Source: Opitutia bacterium (GTDB taxonomy: Bacteria > Verrucomicrobiota > Verrucomicrobiia > Opitutales > Coraliomargaritaceae). Taken from it: a DNA stretch of 10,805 bases. The stretch covers positions 1 through 10,805 of the forward strand of contig DOCS01000027.1 of the NCBI GenBank assembly GCA_003503355.1. Direction: 5' to 3'. A program made the position numbers and the translations under genes. This document shows positions 4,816 to 10,805 of the stretch, piece by piece. The notes below the pieces were generated by a model. The model was given only the letters and a program-made list of their open reading frames with translations. It was not told the origin of the DNA and did no database searches. Each line of letters starts with the position of its first letter. Position 1 is the stretch's first letter.

Positions 4816-7800
4816 TCAATCAACTCATACGCTTTTGCCTCGAGAATAAGCTCGTTGTGGTGCTGTTCACTGCGGGGCTCATTTTATGGGGTATCATGGT
4901 CGCTCCGTTTGATTGGGAAACCGACTGGCTGCCGCGCGATCCGGTGCCGGTCGATGCGATTCCCGATATCGGTGAGAACCAACAAATCGTGTTCACCGAA
5001 TGGATGGGGCGCTCGCCGCAGGATATCGAGGACCAGATCACGTATCCGATGACGACGGCGCTGCTGGGACTGCCGGAAGTGAAGACGATCCGCAGCTACT
5101 CGATGTTCGGCTTCTCATCGATCTATATTATCTTCAAAGAGGACGCCGAGTTCTATTGGACGCGTAGCCGCATCCTCGAAAAACTCAACAGCCTGCCATC
5201 GGGCATCTTGCCGCAAGGCGTGTCGCCGCAACTTGGGCCGGATGCCACGGCACTCGGGCAAGTGCTGTGGTATACATTGGAAGGGCGTGATCCTGCGGGA
5301 CATCCCGCAGGGGGCTGGGATCTCGACGAGCTGCGCAGCACGCAGGATTGGTATGTGCGCTACGCACTGCAAGGCGTCGATGGCGTGGCCGAGGTGGCTT
5401 CGATCGGTGGTTATGTAAAAGAGTATCAGGTCGATGTCGACCCCGACGCGCTGCGCTCTTATGGCATCGCGCTGCACGAAGTGTTCAACGCGGTGCGCGG
5501 CAGCAATCTCGATGTCGGCGCGCGCACCATCGAGATTAACCGCGTGGAATATGTGATCCGCGGGATCGGTTTGATCGAGAATTTGGACGACCTGCGCAAG
5601 ACCGTCATCACTCAGCGCAATAACGTGCCGATTACCTTGGAGCAGATCGCCGAGATCGAGTTCGGTCCCGCACTGCGGCGTGGCGCTTTGGATAAGGCCG
5701 GTGCTGAAGCGGTCGGTGGTGTGGTGGTCACGCGCTTTGGTGAAAACCCGCTGGCGGTGATTAAGCGGGTGAAGCAGCAGATCGAGGCGATCTCCGCGGG
5801 TCTGCCGAAGAAGACCTTGGCGGACGGTACGGTCAGCCAGGTCGAGATCGTGCCGTTTTATGATCGAACGGGCTTGATTTACGAAACACTCGGCACGCTG
5901 GAAGATGCGGTGCGTCAGCAAATCCTGGTCACCATCATCGTGGTGGTGCTGATGGTGATGCACCTACGCAGTGCCGCGCTCATTTCCGGTGTGTTGCCAC
6001 TGGCGGTGCTGTTTGCCTTTATCGGAATGAAACTCTTTGGCGTGGATGCCAACGTGGTCGCCTTGTCGGGCATCGCGATCGCGATCGGTACCATCGTCGA
6101 TATGGGCGTGGTGTTGGTTGAGAATATTCTGAAGCATATAGACGCCGCGCCAGCGGAGGAAAACCGGCTGGAGGTGGTCTATCGCGCCTGCTCGGAAGTA
6201 GGCGGTGCGGTGGTCACCGCTGTGATGACGACTGTGGTCAGCTTCCTTCCCGTCTTCACGATGGAGGCCGCCGAGGGCAAACTGTTCCGCCCGCTCGCTT
6301 ACACCAAGACCTTCGCGCTAATTGGCGCCATCGTGGTCGCACTGACAATCATCCCGCCACTGGCGCATTGGTTGCTCGGGTTTAGGAAACACCAAAAGAG
6401 CCAGGGGAGGTTGGGTATATTTAAGCGATCTGCTCATTACATTCTTTTGTGCCTGTCTGTGCTTTTTGTGGTTCATCTATTAGCCACAGATTGGCAGCCG
6501 CTTGGCCCTGAGCGTGAAATCGCGAATGTCCTGTTTGTGCTGCTACTCGTTGGCGGATTGCTGATGGGGGTTTATCTGTTCATCCGCTACTATGCGCCGA
6601 TACTGGCCTGTCTCCTTCGGGTGAAGCTGGTTTTTCTCAGTCTGTGCGGAGTGTTCGTGCTCTTCGGGTTTACGGTCTGGCTGGGCTTCGGTTCGCTTTT
6701 CGGTTGGCTTCCGCAGTTTGTGCAATCTGCGCAGCCCTATTCCGTAATGGCCCACGCGCTGCCGGGGCTGGGGAAGGAATTTATGCCTGATCTGGATGAG
6801 GGGTCTTATTTGCTGATGCCGACGACCATGCCGCATGCTTCGATCGGTGAGGCGATGGATGTGCTCAGCAAGCAGGATATGGCGATCAATGCCATTCCCG
6901 AAGTCGAGTCCGCCGTCGGCAAAATTGGCCGGGTGGAAAGTCCGCTCGACCCCGCGCCGATTTCGATGATCGAGACCATCATCAATTATAAATCCGAATA
7001 CATGACCGACGACGACGGGCGTATTCTGACTTTTGAATACGATACGTCCACGGGTGAATTCGTTTACGATGCATCGGGAAACTTGATTCCCGACCAACAC
7101 GGACGCCCGTTCCGCCAGTGGCGCGATGAGATAAAAAGCCCCGATGATATTTGGCATGCAATCGTTCAAGCTGCTTCAATCCCTGGCACGACATCGGCCC
7201 CCAAACTGCAACCGATTGCCGCGCGCATCGTCATGCTGCAAAGTGGCATGCGTGCACCGATGGGGTTGAAGGTCTACGGCCCCGACTTGGAAACGCTGGA
7301 GAAGGTCGCGCTCGATATTGAAGGGTATTTGAAACAGGTGCCTTCGATACAGGCGGAAGCAGTGTTGGCTGACCGCATTGTCGGTAAGCCGTATTTGGAA
7401 ATCGAAATTGATCGCGATGCGATCGCGCGCTACGGCATCAAGATCACGATGGTGCAGGATGTGATCGAAGTCGCGGTGGGAGGGAAGCCGATCACGATGA
7501 CCGTCGAGGGGCGAGAACGCTATCCGGTGCGGGTACGTTATCAGCGGGAGTTACGTGATTCGATCGAATCGCTTGAGCACATTCTGGTTGCCGCTCCGGA
7601 CGGCACACAGATCCCACTCAAGGAACTCGCGTCCATTAACTACCTGCGCGGTCCGCAGGTGATCAAAAGTGAGGATACCTTCCTCGTGGGCTACGTTATT
7701 TTCGATAAGCGCGAGGGTTACGCCGAGGTTGAAGTCGTCGAGCAGGCGCAGGCCTTTCTTCAGAATCGAATAGACGCGGGGCAGTTAAATATTCCCGCGG

Positions 7801-8456
7801 GCGTGAGCTATAAATTCACCGGCAGTTACGAGAATCAAATTCGTGCGGAAAAGAAGCTGAGGGTCGTACTGCCGATTGCGCTGTTCGCGATTTGGCTGAT
7901 TCTCTATTTTCAGTTTAAAAAAATCAGTACCACTATTCTGGTGTTCTCCGGCATCCTCTTTGCTTGGTCCGGTGGCTTTATCATGCTTTGGCTGTATGGG
8001 CAGTCGTGGTTTCTGAATTTTGAAGTGTTTGATCACAATCTTCGTCACCTCTTCGGGATGGGCACGATCAACCTCAGCGTCGCCGTGTGGGTCGGTTTCT
8101 TGGCACTCTTTGGCATCGCGACCGACAATGGCGTAATCGTCTGCACTTATTTGCAGCAAGTCTTCAAGGCGCGCGCCCCCCAGAGCGTCGAAGCCATTCA
8201 CGCGGCGACCATCGAAGCGGGGAGTCGCCGCGTGCGTCCGGCGATGATGACCAGTGCCACCACGATCCTCGCGCTGTTGCCGGTGCTTAGTTCGACCGGA
8301 CGCGGAGCTGACGTCATGATCCCGATGGCGATCCCTACCTTTGGCGGCATGATGCTGGCCATCCTGACAATCTTTGTCGTGCCGGTCCTCTACTGCGGAA
8401 TCGCCGAGCTCAGTTTAAAATTAGCCGCGATAACAAAGGCTCGTGGCTCAACATAA
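4812..8456 (+). CDS. cusA: Heavy-metal efflux RND pump, CusA-type Cu(I)/Ag(I)
   Basis: Proton-driven inner-membrane trimer exporting metal through adaptor and channel. From ATG 4812 it is 1214 residues, against about 1047 for E. coli CusA. MINQLIRFCLENKLVVVLF is the normal start of this family, so I prefer 4812; an in-frame GTG at 4797 would add five residues. TM4 carries GIAIAIGTIVDMG with Asp430, equivalent to CusA Asp405. TM10 has GIATDNGV with Asp1105 at the CusA Glu939 position, while the CusA Lys984 position (RVRPK) appears as RVRPA. The three periplasmic methionines of CusA have counterparts: Met669 (LLMPTTMP), Met719 (ISMIETII) and Met808 (IVMLQSGM), which points to Cu/Ag rather than Zn/Co/Cd. 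Extra length lies in a hydrophobic region at about 543-592 and a periplasmic insert at about 730-775. Residues 545-554 are encoded by a copy of the CACA-type repeat. Confidence 0.9.
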   Translation: MINQLIRFCLENKLVVVLFTAGLILWGIMVAPFDWETDWLPRDPVPVDAIPDIGENQQIVFTEWMGRSPQDIEDQITYPMTTALLGLPEVKTIRSYSMFGFSSIYIIFKEDAEFYWTRSRILEKLNSLPSGILPQGVSPQLGPDATALGQVLWYTLEGRDPAGHPAGGWDLDELRSTQDWYVRYALQGVDGVAEVASIGGYVKEYQVDVDPDALRSYGIALHEVFNAVRGSNLDVGARTIEINRVEYVIRGIGLIENLDDLRKTVITQRNNVPITLEQIAEIEFGPALRRGALDKAGAEAVGGVVVTRFGENPLAVIKRVKQQIEAISAGLPKKTLADGTVSQVEIVPFYDRTGLIYETLGTLEDAVRQQILVTIIVVVLMVMHLRSAALISGVLPLAVLFAFIGMKLFGVDANVVALSGIAIAIGTIVDMGVVLVENILKHIDAAPAEENRLEVVYRACSEVGGAVVTAVMTTVVSFLPVFTMEAAEGKLFRPLAYTKTFALIGAIVVALTIIPPLAHWLLGFRKHQKSQGRLGIFKRSAHYILLCLSVLFVVHLLATDWQPLGPEREIANVLFVLLLVGGLLMGVYLFIRYYAPILACLLRVKLVFLSLCGVFVLFGFTVWLGFGSLFGWLPQFVQSAQPYSVMAHALPGLGKEFMPDLDEGSYLLMPTTMPHASIGEAMDVLSKQDMAINAIPEVESAVGKIGRVESPLDPAPISMIETIINYKSEYMTDDDGRILTFEYDTSTGEFVYDASGNLIPDQHGRPFRQWRDEIKSPDDIWHAIVQAASIPGTTSAPKLQPIAARIVMLQSGMRAPMGLKVYGPDLETLEKVALDIEGYLKQVPSIQAEAVLADRIVGKPYLEIEIDRDAIARYGIKITMVQDVIEVAVGGKPITMTVEGRERYPVRVRYQRELRDSIESLEHILVAAPDGTQIPLKELASINYLRGPQVIKSEDTFLVGYVIFDKREGYAEVEVVEQAQAFLQNRIDAGQLNIPAGVSYKFTGSYENQIRAEKKLRVVLPIALFAIWLILYFQFKKISTTILVFSGILFAWSGGFIMLWLYGQSWFLNFEVFDHNLRHLFGMGTINLSVAVWVGFLALFGIATDNGVIVCTYLQQVFKARAPQSVEAIHAATIEAGSRRVRPAMMTSATTILALLPVLSSTGRGADVMIPMAIPTFGGMMLAILTIFVVPVLYCGIAELSLKLAAITKARGST
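5292..5311 (+). repeat. Perfect 9-bp palindrome inside cusA
   Basis: CCTGCGGGA (5292-5300) and TCCCGCAGG (5303-5311) are exact reverse complements with a two-base spacer. It encodes part of RDPAGHPAGGWDL, a loop whose frame (GRD, then GGWDL) I recall as common in this pump family, so it is not obviously an insertion. Confidence 0.7.
6444..6473 (-). repeat. Third copy of the CACA-type repeat, in frame inside cusA
   Basis: Compared with the reverse complement of the left end at 4704-4731, this stretch differs by one inserted base and one terminal substitution; the last 18 bases, TCTGTGCTTTTTGTGGTT, are identical. On the plus strand it is read as LLCLSVLFVV, part of a hydrophobic segment of the pump (residues 545-554). 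An 18-base identity is not expected by chance in 11 kb. A weak, uncertain counterpart of the opposite end lies near 6388-6408 (AAACACCAAAAGAGCCAG). Confidence 0.8.
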
Positions 8457-8617
8457 ATCATATCCTGGTATTTGAAACCGCCAGTGCTCAGCAAACATCC
8501 AAGTAACGCCAGGCTGTGCCATTGGGATCACCAGCAGGCTATCAGGATTTTGCTGCAGATGGGAACTGTGCGGGGCATGTTGTTTTTTGAGTGAGTGCCA
8601 CGACCGTCGTTTATTGG
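8457..8617. other. Gap between convergent cusA and K+ channel genes
   Basis: 161 bases with no gene. A run of six T (8582-8587) lies in it, but I see no strong GC stem before it on the plus strand, and none after the channel stop on the minus strand, so termination on either strand is not explained by what is visible. Confidence 0.5.
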
Positions 8618-9319
8618 TCACTGATTCAAGTCGTCGCTTGAATCGATGTGCTTGTGTCCTCCAAAATTACCAACCAACACAGCGATCAGAATGGCGGTAT
8701 ACATGACTCCGGCCACCGCTTCAAGGTAGGCGGCTGAACGTGCGATACGGCTGATCGGTAAGATGTCGCCATAGCCGAGCGTGGTCAGAGTGACGAAGCT
8801 ATAATAAAAAAGCGCGGATCCTTTGGCCTGAAGGTCGCTCTCGACCGAGAACAAAAAGGATGCGGGGGCGAGTAGTTCGATGAATGCATAGAGCACTCCC
8901 CAAGTAATACCTAGCAGCAGATAGCTCACAATTGCACCACTTAGCAGATCTGCCGTGATTTGCTTCTGCTTGAACATGGACGAGAGTATGATCCAGATGC
9001 AGTACAGGAAAAAGAGCATCCCTGTGGGAAGTATGATCCGATACAGCGCATCTAGTTCTCGGTTCAAGATCTGACCGATGAATTGAGCTGCGATCAGCAT
9101 TAAGAGCGTGCTGCCAATGATCAGGATGGGGCGGGAACTCTTTTTGTCCTTATGTAGTGACTTAACCAGCACCGTCATCGAAAGCAAACACCAGCCATTG
9201 AGAATCATGTGCCCAAGCAGGAACCCTTCTAACAATGGAAGCAAGACCAGTGCAGTCAGTATGCAAGCGAGCAATAGACTATATTGCCCGGTTTTTTTAG
9301 CTATCGCTTTTACGATCAT
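8618..9319 (-). CDS. Potassium channel family protein (Ion_trans_2-type pore)
   Basis: Inner-membrane K+ channel subunit, probably tetrameric. 233 residues. The selectivity filter is explicit: T179-T180-L-G-Y-G-D185, preceded by the pore helix FYYSFVTL (171-178) and followed by the inner helix AVAGVMYTAILIAVLVGNF (201-219). In front are about five hydrophobic segments (14-36, 43-53, 64-82, 94-114, 125-150), giving an S1-S6-like plan. None shows the regularly spaced Arg/Lys of a voltage sensor, so it is probably not voltage gated. No RCK/TrkA-N or cyclic-nucleotide domain follows; the C-terminus is a short polar tail (221-233). Start ATG at 9319 has no clear Shine-Dalgarno site. It faces cusA tail to tail, and a probable insertion-sequence end lies 26 bases upstream of its start, so its original promoter may have been displaced. 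Confidence 0.88.
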   Translation of the reverse strand: MIVKAIAKKTGQYSLLLACILTALVLLPLLEGFLLGHMILNGWCLLSMTVLVKSLHKDKKSSRPILIIGSTLLMLIAAQFIGQILNRELDALYRIILPTGMLFFLYCIWIILSSMFKQKQITADLLSGAIVSYLLLGITWGVLYAFIELLAPASFLFSVESDLQAKGSALFYYSFVTLTTLGYGDILPISRIARSAAYLEAVAGVMYTAILIAVLVGNFGGHKHIDSSDDLNQ

Positions 9320-9345
9320 AGACTGTTTTGTGCTGGCGATTACTT

Positions 9346-9514
9346 TGAAGTGGAGCCCATTCCTGTGGCCAGCGGCAGTTAGAGTTGAGTTGGTTTATGG
9401 CTCCCTCAGCGTCCCCTTATCTTTTTCTGCTGCCAAATGAATCTCTGCTAACCTGCTACCGTCAAGCGAGGAACGCGGTCGTCGGTGATTGTCAAAATCG
9501 AAGTATTCTTTGAG
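9346..9514 (-). mobile_element. Remnant of an IS3-family insertion sequence (3' end)
   Basis: A transposase C-terminal fragment on the minus strand (9395-9514) is followed after about 49 bases by TGAAGTGGAGCCCATT (9346-9361, written inward from the end), which has the look of an IS3-family terminal inverted repeat ending in TG/CA. The distance between stop and terminus fits such elements. The left end and most of the transposase are gone; the fragment abuts the end of the protease gene. Terminus identity is from memory of the family and needs a database match. Confidence 0.55.
9395..9514 (-). pseudogene. IS3-type transposase, C-terminal fragment
   Basis: The minus strand reads LKEYFDFDNHRRPRSSLDGS, followed by RLAEIHLA and then a short tail ending in TAA at 9397-9395. 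This matches the end of IS3-family DDE transposases (integrase core), whose typical wording is YFDFYNHRRPHQSLGG then TPAEVY. The Tyr-to-Asp, His-to-Arg and Gln-to-Ser changes at the usually invariant YNHRRPHQSL suggest decay. Upstream in the same frame (9515-9655) there is no recognisable transposase sequence and the frame runs into the protease gene, so the catalytic DDE residues are absent. Confidence 0.65.
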
Positions 9515-9576
9515 TCCTGCACAGTGGGATCTGCCGAGTTGCTTGAAGGACACGGTTAACTGTGCCGCTTCTCGAT

Positions 9577-10542
9577 TCAGCCCATCGGCATGGATGAATG
9601 ACTCATGATGTACAGCATTAGCAGACTGAATCCGTTGAAGAAACCATGGAAGCAAATCGGCACCAGCAGGTTGCCCGACTTCTCGTAGACGCGCGCCAAT
9701 AGGAGGCCCACAACGACTAAGGGGAGCAGGGACATTAAGTTGCCATGCATGATAGCGAAAAATACCCCGCTGATGATTTGTGCCGGCATGAGCGTGGTTT
9801 GGCTCTTCAGGAAGCGATAGATGCAGCCGCGAAAAATCGTCTCTTCCACGATCGGCGCGAGTACGACCGCAAAAATCACCAGTAGGGTGATCGCGATCGG
9901 ATCCCCCCCTTGGGTAAACAGGGTGATCAACTCTTGTGGCGGGAATGCGTCAATGAATCCGGCTTCCTGCAGGACACTGAGCAGCGTTGTCCAAATAAAA
10001 CTGACGACCCAGATCAGCGGCAAATAGCGAATGAATAGCGGTAGCGCCTGCTTCAGTGCTGTTCGGAGGGGAAGCACGCGGTCGTTGAGGCGTCCGGCAT
10101 AGTGGCCAGGGTAGAATCGTCGCAGTCCGTAGAAAACCGCCAGCATCGGGAGTTGCAGGAGCAATACCGCGAGCACCGCCATCCAAGGGGTGAGTTTAGG
10201 GGCAGCGCTGTCGAGTTCTGCCGTGTGACTGCCGCTGTCTTCGGCTTCGCTGGCCAAGGCAGTCACCTCGCTCTGCAGGAGACCGTTGTCTGCGCCGCTG
10301 CTGCTCGTGAGATTGATCACACCCGCGGCCAGCACTTGCACCGCCACCACCGTGACGATGATCGTGCAGAGGAAAATGCCAAAGTTGATCCAGCCGATCG
10401 GCCAAGCCGGGGCAACGGCGTCAGGGACGACATTGCGGGTGTGGCGTTGTGCGCGTGCGATCCACAGCACCGCGCTGGCGCCCAGCACCATTAGGAAAAT
10501 TAGGCCGACTAAAATAGCCGCAGCATCGAGTTGTTGTGGCAT
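9577..10542 (-). CDS. CPBP family intramembrane glutamic endopeptidase (CAAX/Abi-type)
   Basis: Membrane-embedded protease of the CPBP family (CAAX prenyl-endopeptidase and bacteriocin-processing/immunity relatives). 321 residues with about seven to eight hydrophobic segments. All three family motifs are present: E233-E234-T-I-F-R238 (EExxxR), the FFAIMH266 motif, and H299-G-F-F-N303 (HxxxN), which together hold the catalytic glutamates and histidines. A polar, acidic, Ser-rich loop (about 80-117) separates the first membrane segments from the core. The start ATG at 10542 lies one base after the dihydroorotase stop (TAA-G-ATG), so the two are almost certainly co-transcribed and translation is likely coupled. 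No substrate or immunity partner is visible nearby. The 3' end is followed by a near-palindrome (GGACACGGTTAACTGTGCC, 9549-9567 on the plus strand) without a T-run, at best a weak terminator. Confidence 0.9.
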   Translation of the reverse strand: MPQQLDAAAILVGLIFLMVLGASAVLWIARAQRHTRNVVPDAVAPAWPIGWINFGIFLCTIIVTVVAVQVLAAGVINLTSSSGADNGLLQSEVTALASEAEDSGSHTAELDSAAPKLTPWMAVLAVLLLQLPMLAVFYGLRRFYPGHYAGRLNDRVLPLRTALKQALPLFIRYLPLIWVVSFIWTTLLSVLQEAGFIDAFPPQELITLFTQGGDPIAITLLVIFAVVLAPIVEETIFRGCIYRFLKSQTTLMPAQIISGVFFAIMHGNLMSLLPLVVVGLLLARVYEKSGNLLVPICFHGFFNGFSLLMLYIMSHSSMPMG

Positions 10543-10543
10543 C

Positions 10544-10805
10544 TTAAGCGGTGATCTTGCGGCCGTCGAACACTTGTTGACCGGCGACGTAGGTGGCTTT
10601 CACGGTGCCCTTGAGGCGTTGTCCGTTCCAGGGGCAGTTGCGTGCTTTGCTGAAGAATTTGTTCGCATCAACCGTCCATGCTTCGTCGGGATCGATCAGG
10701 CAAATGTCGGCCTTCGCGCCGGGGCTGAGGGTGCCGGCATCGAGCTTGCAGATCTCGGCACCTTTATGAGTGAGCAGGGCAATGACTTGGTTGAGCGTGC
10801 AGCGC
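10544..10805 (-). CDS. pyrC: Dihydroorotase, C-terminal part (5'-partial at window edge)
   Basis: Third step of pyrimidine synthesis: cyclisation of carbamoyl-aspartate to dihydroorotate, a cytosolic zinc amidohydrolase. The reverse strand from the window edge reads 86 codons to TAA at 10546-10544. Recognisable are TLNQVIALLTHKGAEICKL, then GTLSPGAKADICLIDPDEAW with TVDANKFFSKARNCPW, and VKATYVAGQQVFDG. This is the typical end of class I dihydroorotases, where the composite beta-sandwich domain and the FxSKxxN segment follow the barrel. The metal-binding residues lie outside the window. It is the upstream gene of a coupled pair with the CPBP protease. Other amidohydrolases share the general C-terminal layout, but the DPDxxWTVDAxxFxSK wording is specific to dihydroorotase. 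Confidence 0.88.
   Translation of the reverse strand, partial: RCTLNQVIALLTHKGAEICKLDAGTLSPGAKADICLIDPDEAWTVDANKFFSKARNCPWNGQRLKGTVKATYVAGQQVFDGRKITA

Noticed and set aside
5115..5963. 282-codon minus-strand frame with an N-terminal HHHQHHHDDGD stretch, tempting as a metal-binding protein
   Set aside because: It is the antisense of the pump's TM segment rich in Val/Met codons (GTGGTGGTGCTG), which reads as His on the other strand. The pump frame is certain.
8565..8600. Rho-independent terminator after cusA (run of six T at 8582-8587)
   Set aside because: No adequate GC-rich stem directly upstream of the T-run on the plus strand.
9515..9655. Upstream part of the minus-strand frame that contains the transposase fragment
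   Set aside because: It overlaps the protease C-terminus in another frame and shows no transposase similarity before about position 9514, so I did not extend the pseudogene.
10102..10494. 130-codon plus-strand frame opposite the CPBP protease
   Set aside because: Antisense to a gene with all three family motifs; no features of its own.

Overview
The window reads as a chromosomal stretch of a Gram-negative bacterium, most likely of the Verrucomicrobiota/Planctomycetota kind. This assignment is inference. It rests on the two-membrane metal-efflux machinery, a GxxExxY-family gene inside A-rich CACA repeats (a combination I associate with these phyla), weak or absent Shine-Dalgarno sites before most genes, an adaptor fused to metal-binding and DUF3347-type domains, and moderate-to-high GC outside the GxxExxY gene.

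Layout. (1) 1-779, plus strand: the 3' part of an ABC-3 family Mn/Zn/Fe permease whose N-terminus lies outside the window. (2) 780-1071: an intergenic region with a good sigma70-type promoter candidate and two overlapping hairpins in the presumed leader. (3) 1072-8456, plus strand: a tripartite Cu(I)/Ag(I)-type efflux operon. It encodes a TolC-family outer-membrane channel, a 604-residue CusB-type adaptor carrying two heavy-metal-binding modules and a C-terminal DUF3347-like module, and a ~1214-residue CusA-type RND pump. (4) 8457-8617: a short gap between convergent genes. (5) 8618-9319, minus strand: a K+ channel with a TLGYGD filter. (6) 9346-9514: a decayed IS3-type insertion sequence remnant. 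(7) 9577-10805, minus strand: a CPBP (CAAX-type) intramembrane protease one base downstream of the 3' end of dihydroorotase (pyrC).

The most unusual part is the adaptor-to-pump junction (4073-4815). An AT-rich GxxExxY PD-(D/E)xK-like gene sits between two imperfect inverted copies of a CACA-type repeat. Exactly 531 bp downstream a gapless 174-bp direct repeat (about 83% identical by hand alignment) carries a second copy of the adaptor's last codons, the same repeat, the same ribosome-binding site and the first 15 codons of the GxxExxY gene. That second gene is internally deleted and fused to a right-end-like sequence; its 27-codon ORF ends in an ATGA overlap with the likely cusA start. A third, nearly perfect inverted copy of the repeat lies inside cusA (6444-6473), read in frame as part of a membrane helix. 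Together this looks like a small dispersing element with MITE-like and protein-embedding behaviour.

How the genes work together: the pump takes Cu(I)/Ag(I) from the periplasm or inner membrane, the adaptor binds and hands over metal and bridges the membranes, and the channel gives the exit. The upstream ABC permease suggests a wider metal-homeostasis neighbourhood. The channel/protease/pyrC block on the other strand appears unrelated.
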